Shown in pieces: positions 62,001 to 64,000 of a DNA stretch of 64,000 nt. Below the pieces are notes generated by a model that saw nothing but the letters and a program-made list of their open reading frames with translations, did not search any database and was not told the DNA's origin. The position numbers and the translations under genes are program-made. This DNA is from Globodera rostochiensis (lineage: Eukaryota; Nematoda; Chromadorea; Rhabditida; Heteroderidae). Location: NCBI GenBank assembly GCA_018350325.1, contig JAEVLN010000012.1, positions 2,968,378 through 3,032,377 of the forward strand, in the 5' to 3' direction. The first letter of the stretch is position 1; each line of letters starts with the position of its first letter.

Positions 62001-63798
62001 AAGGAAAAGCTTATGCACGTCGGCGGTGGCGGAAGGCTTTTTTATGGTCCATGCATTCTTTTGGGTGGTGGGTGAGACGGTTGGAGGGGGCTTTGGAGGG
62101 GGCTTTGGGGGGGGGGATCTTTCGCGTGATCGTTCCTTAAGCATTATAAACACCGATGGGATAAAACGCATATCAACCCGTCTTCATCGATCAGAGAATA
62201 ATTGTGGAATTAAATTGCTTAAAAGCTTTTGAGTTTTGACTTTGTTGCGCCGTGGGACTCCTCCAAAATGAGTTGGAAGTGTTTGTCGTAAAGCCAAATC
62301 CCGCCAGAGATTGTAAAGACTGAGAGTGGACATTTCCCGCGATGGAAGAGGAGATAAGATCATCCAACTGCCCACAATCTTCCATTATTAATCATTAAAT
62401 GAACAGAAAGATTGATGCCCCCCGAGGGGATGGACTGAAGTGAACTTTTTGGGCTATTGGGACGTGAGATTATTTGCTGTTGGTAATCCGTCCATCTCTC
62501 CCGAAAGAATAATAATACATGGGAAGATGATCATATCAAGGTCGGATTTAGGGAAAGATGAGGTGAATGATGGACGCAAATTACACAGTTAGAGGGAGGG
62601 AGGGGGGGGGGCCCTCGGGGGACTCGCATGGGCTAAAACAACGCGCCAAAGAATGTCCTTCGCATATGCTAATTAATGTTAGCCTCTTAATTTAATATTT
62701 TTGGACATCCCCCCCCGCCCATCTCTCAACTTCCAGAGAATTGCAAATCCGCACCGTTTGTTCCTGTTCCAGTTCCCGCAACGACGTCTCGCTGTTGTGG
62801 GCGGGGGGAATTCGCTGTTTGATCAGATTCAGCTGCGCCTCCTTTTGTTGCAGCCATCGCCGGAAAGTGTCAATCGTTCGATTAGCACCAAATTGATGAC
62901 GATGAAACTCTGCCAAAAAGACGATTAAATTGCATTTCGTGGATCGGCGACGGCAACCCATCGATAAAATTGTTTTTTGGATTGAACTCGGCGAATGCTT
63001 TTCCCCTCCCCCCCCCTCCGCAGACAGACCCCCAAAGTCCCCCGTGTTGCGTTGCTTCTTCCGCTTCAGCTCCTCCAACGCAGTCCAAACCGAACAAAGT
63101 CTGAGCTGTGCGTTCGATGCCAAAGTCTCCGATTTTTGCGCGAGGTTCTGAACCTGCTCGTCCAAGTGATCGCTTTCCGATTGGAGCTGAGCCAAAAAGG
63201 CATTCTGAAAAGAGATTAAATTCGATGGAATTCAGCTTAATTATTGAGGCGAAGCCCGTCCATGCGGGTCGGGGCGCGGAGATTTATCAGTGTGCCAAGT
63301 TTCATCCAGAAACGGCACGGGCACTTTTGGGGCCCTTCACTTTGTAAGGGAAGTGAAAGGCGATTTGGGTGATACCGGTATGTAAAAGAAATTAATTATA
63401 AAATAATTTATGTATTAATTTAATAATCCCCGCTTCACAAAGTAATCATTTCCTCTTTTTTCTCTTTCCCCCAAAATCAGCCAATTTTAGTGGCTGCTAA
63501 ACCGCTTTAGCAATGGAAACCGGTCTTGGCGATTCCCTCTTCTGCTGCCCTCACAATAATCTGATCAGTGATCACCACACATTCATCCCCCCCCCGGCAT
63601 TTTCCCGTTAATCGATTCAGTCAAACTCGCCGATAATTCAGCCCCGTCCAGCACCGCGGCGTCCTTGATCGCATTCCACAACGCAGAACAGCGCTCCTCC
63701 ACCAGCAACTGATCGTCCTCCACCAGCACTTCCGATTGCGCCCCCATCAGCACAAAGGCTTTCTCATTTTTAGAGAAATTTGCTGGCGATCCGTTCAT
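56063..63798 (-). CDS. KASH-domain nuclear-envelope protein (nesprin/UNC-83-like), exon chain partly resolved
   Basis: The C-terminus is a KASH domain. A single membrane helix (SFWRSYLLLCMIGLIASFGT) is followed by a short luminal tail ending WRWTFGPQLNYERGAPPV at the stop (56063), matching the ...Y.NGPPP. end of nesprins. Upstream exons are helical or acidic: MNALETTCNNLALLLGGHLN, LFKAATQSGHVNVRLQELLA, FEWDDEGYKRVGNGEFPEV and an acidic exon near 58.3-57.8 kb (KEEEREGPNPKRRKTSEEM). Spectrin-like pieces follow at about 60.7-60.4 kb (ERLEHRYLALWLASLESLEL) and 63.2-62.7 kb (AQLQSESDHLDEQVQNLAQK). The start proposed is 63798 (MNGSPANFSKNEKAFVLMGA). KASH proteins bind SUN proteins to move or anchor nuclei. 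Joining all exons into one gene is an inference; long G-rich introns separate them. Confidence 0.7.
59077..59175. repeat. 33-bp G-rich tandem repeat, 3 copies
   Basis: ATGGACTGCTGGGGGGGATG plus TTTGAGGGGG recurs three times. It lies inside the KASH gene, in a presumed intron. Confidence 0.85.
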
Positions 63799-64000
63799 TT
63801 CTTATTGATTTGATTGATTTGCAGTGTCAATTTTGGCTTTTTGCAAAACTGGCGGGGCACTGAAAGGGCGGGGAGGGCATCAAAAATGTGTAAATCATAA
63901 AAACGGCAGCTTTTAAGGGGAAATTGGCTAATTGCCGCCGTTCCTATGAAATTAATTACAAAACAAATCCCTCCCCCCCGGGGGAATGATTATTTGGCTA
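63799..64000. other. Upstream flank of the KASH gene
   Basis: AT-rich, with no feature recognised up to the window edge. Confidence 0.5.

Overview
The window is eukaryotic nuclear DNA, most likely from a nematode. The supported genes are split by many short introns (often 45-60 nt, with tttcag-like acceptors). Several encode animal-specific proteins: a Cys-loop anion channel, DOCK6/7/8-type GEF, CCDC53/DDL-1, TULP4, CNRIP1 and a KASH protein. A CK1/TTBK-like kinase and a PP1-like protein also sit side by side, two families that are expanded in nematodes. Intergenic and intronic DNA is full of long poly-C/poly-G tracts and minisatellites. A plant-parasitic (tylenchid) nematode is a guess from this texture, not something the sequence proves.

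Layout. At 1-15.4 kb there is the 3' part of a Rac/MIG-2-like GTPase (+), a complete anionic ligand-gated channel (-), and a 9-kb DOCK6/7/8-type GEF (-) with three intronic repeat arrays. At 15.5-22.5 kb there is an unidentified terminal exon (-), the WASH subunit CCDC53/DDL-1 (+), a small coiled-coil protein (-), TRAPPC6 (+) and a SUMO protease of the ULP1/SENP type (-). At 23.1-25.9 kb a CK1/TTBK-like kinase (-) lies head-to-head with a PP1-like protein (+) that has lost several metal-binding residues. At 26.4-31.6 kb there is an SLC22-type transporter (-) whose largest intron is almost entirely a 37-bp tandem array of about 82 copies. At 33-37.5 kb there is CNRIP1 (+) behind a poly-C minisatellite, and a thioredoxin-reductase-like protein (-) lacking every catalytic motif. 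At 38.6-46.2 kb is the housekeeping block: RNASEH2A and RPS7 (both -), then a UBE2L3-type E2, CLCC1 and the ATP synthase OSCP subunit (all +), with a Tc1/mariner remnant before the last. At 46.8-64 kb there are TULP4 (-), 5-hydroxyisourate hydrolase (-) and a KASH-domain LINC protein (-).

How the genes fit together. The GTPase and DOCK GEF belong to one signalling module. CCDC53, TRAPPC6 and CLCC1 serve endosome, Golgi and ER biology. RPS7/RNASEH2A and UBE2L3/CLCC1/OSCP are same-strand runs that could be nematode operons.

The most unusual features are (1) minisatellites that grew out of splice junctions, so that each monomer carries a copy of the acceptor (transporter intron) or donor (DOCK intron), and (2) two apparent pseudoenzymes with intact reading frames. 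All gene models were made by eye from reading frame, splice signals and remembered family sequences; exon edges not given explicitly are approximate.
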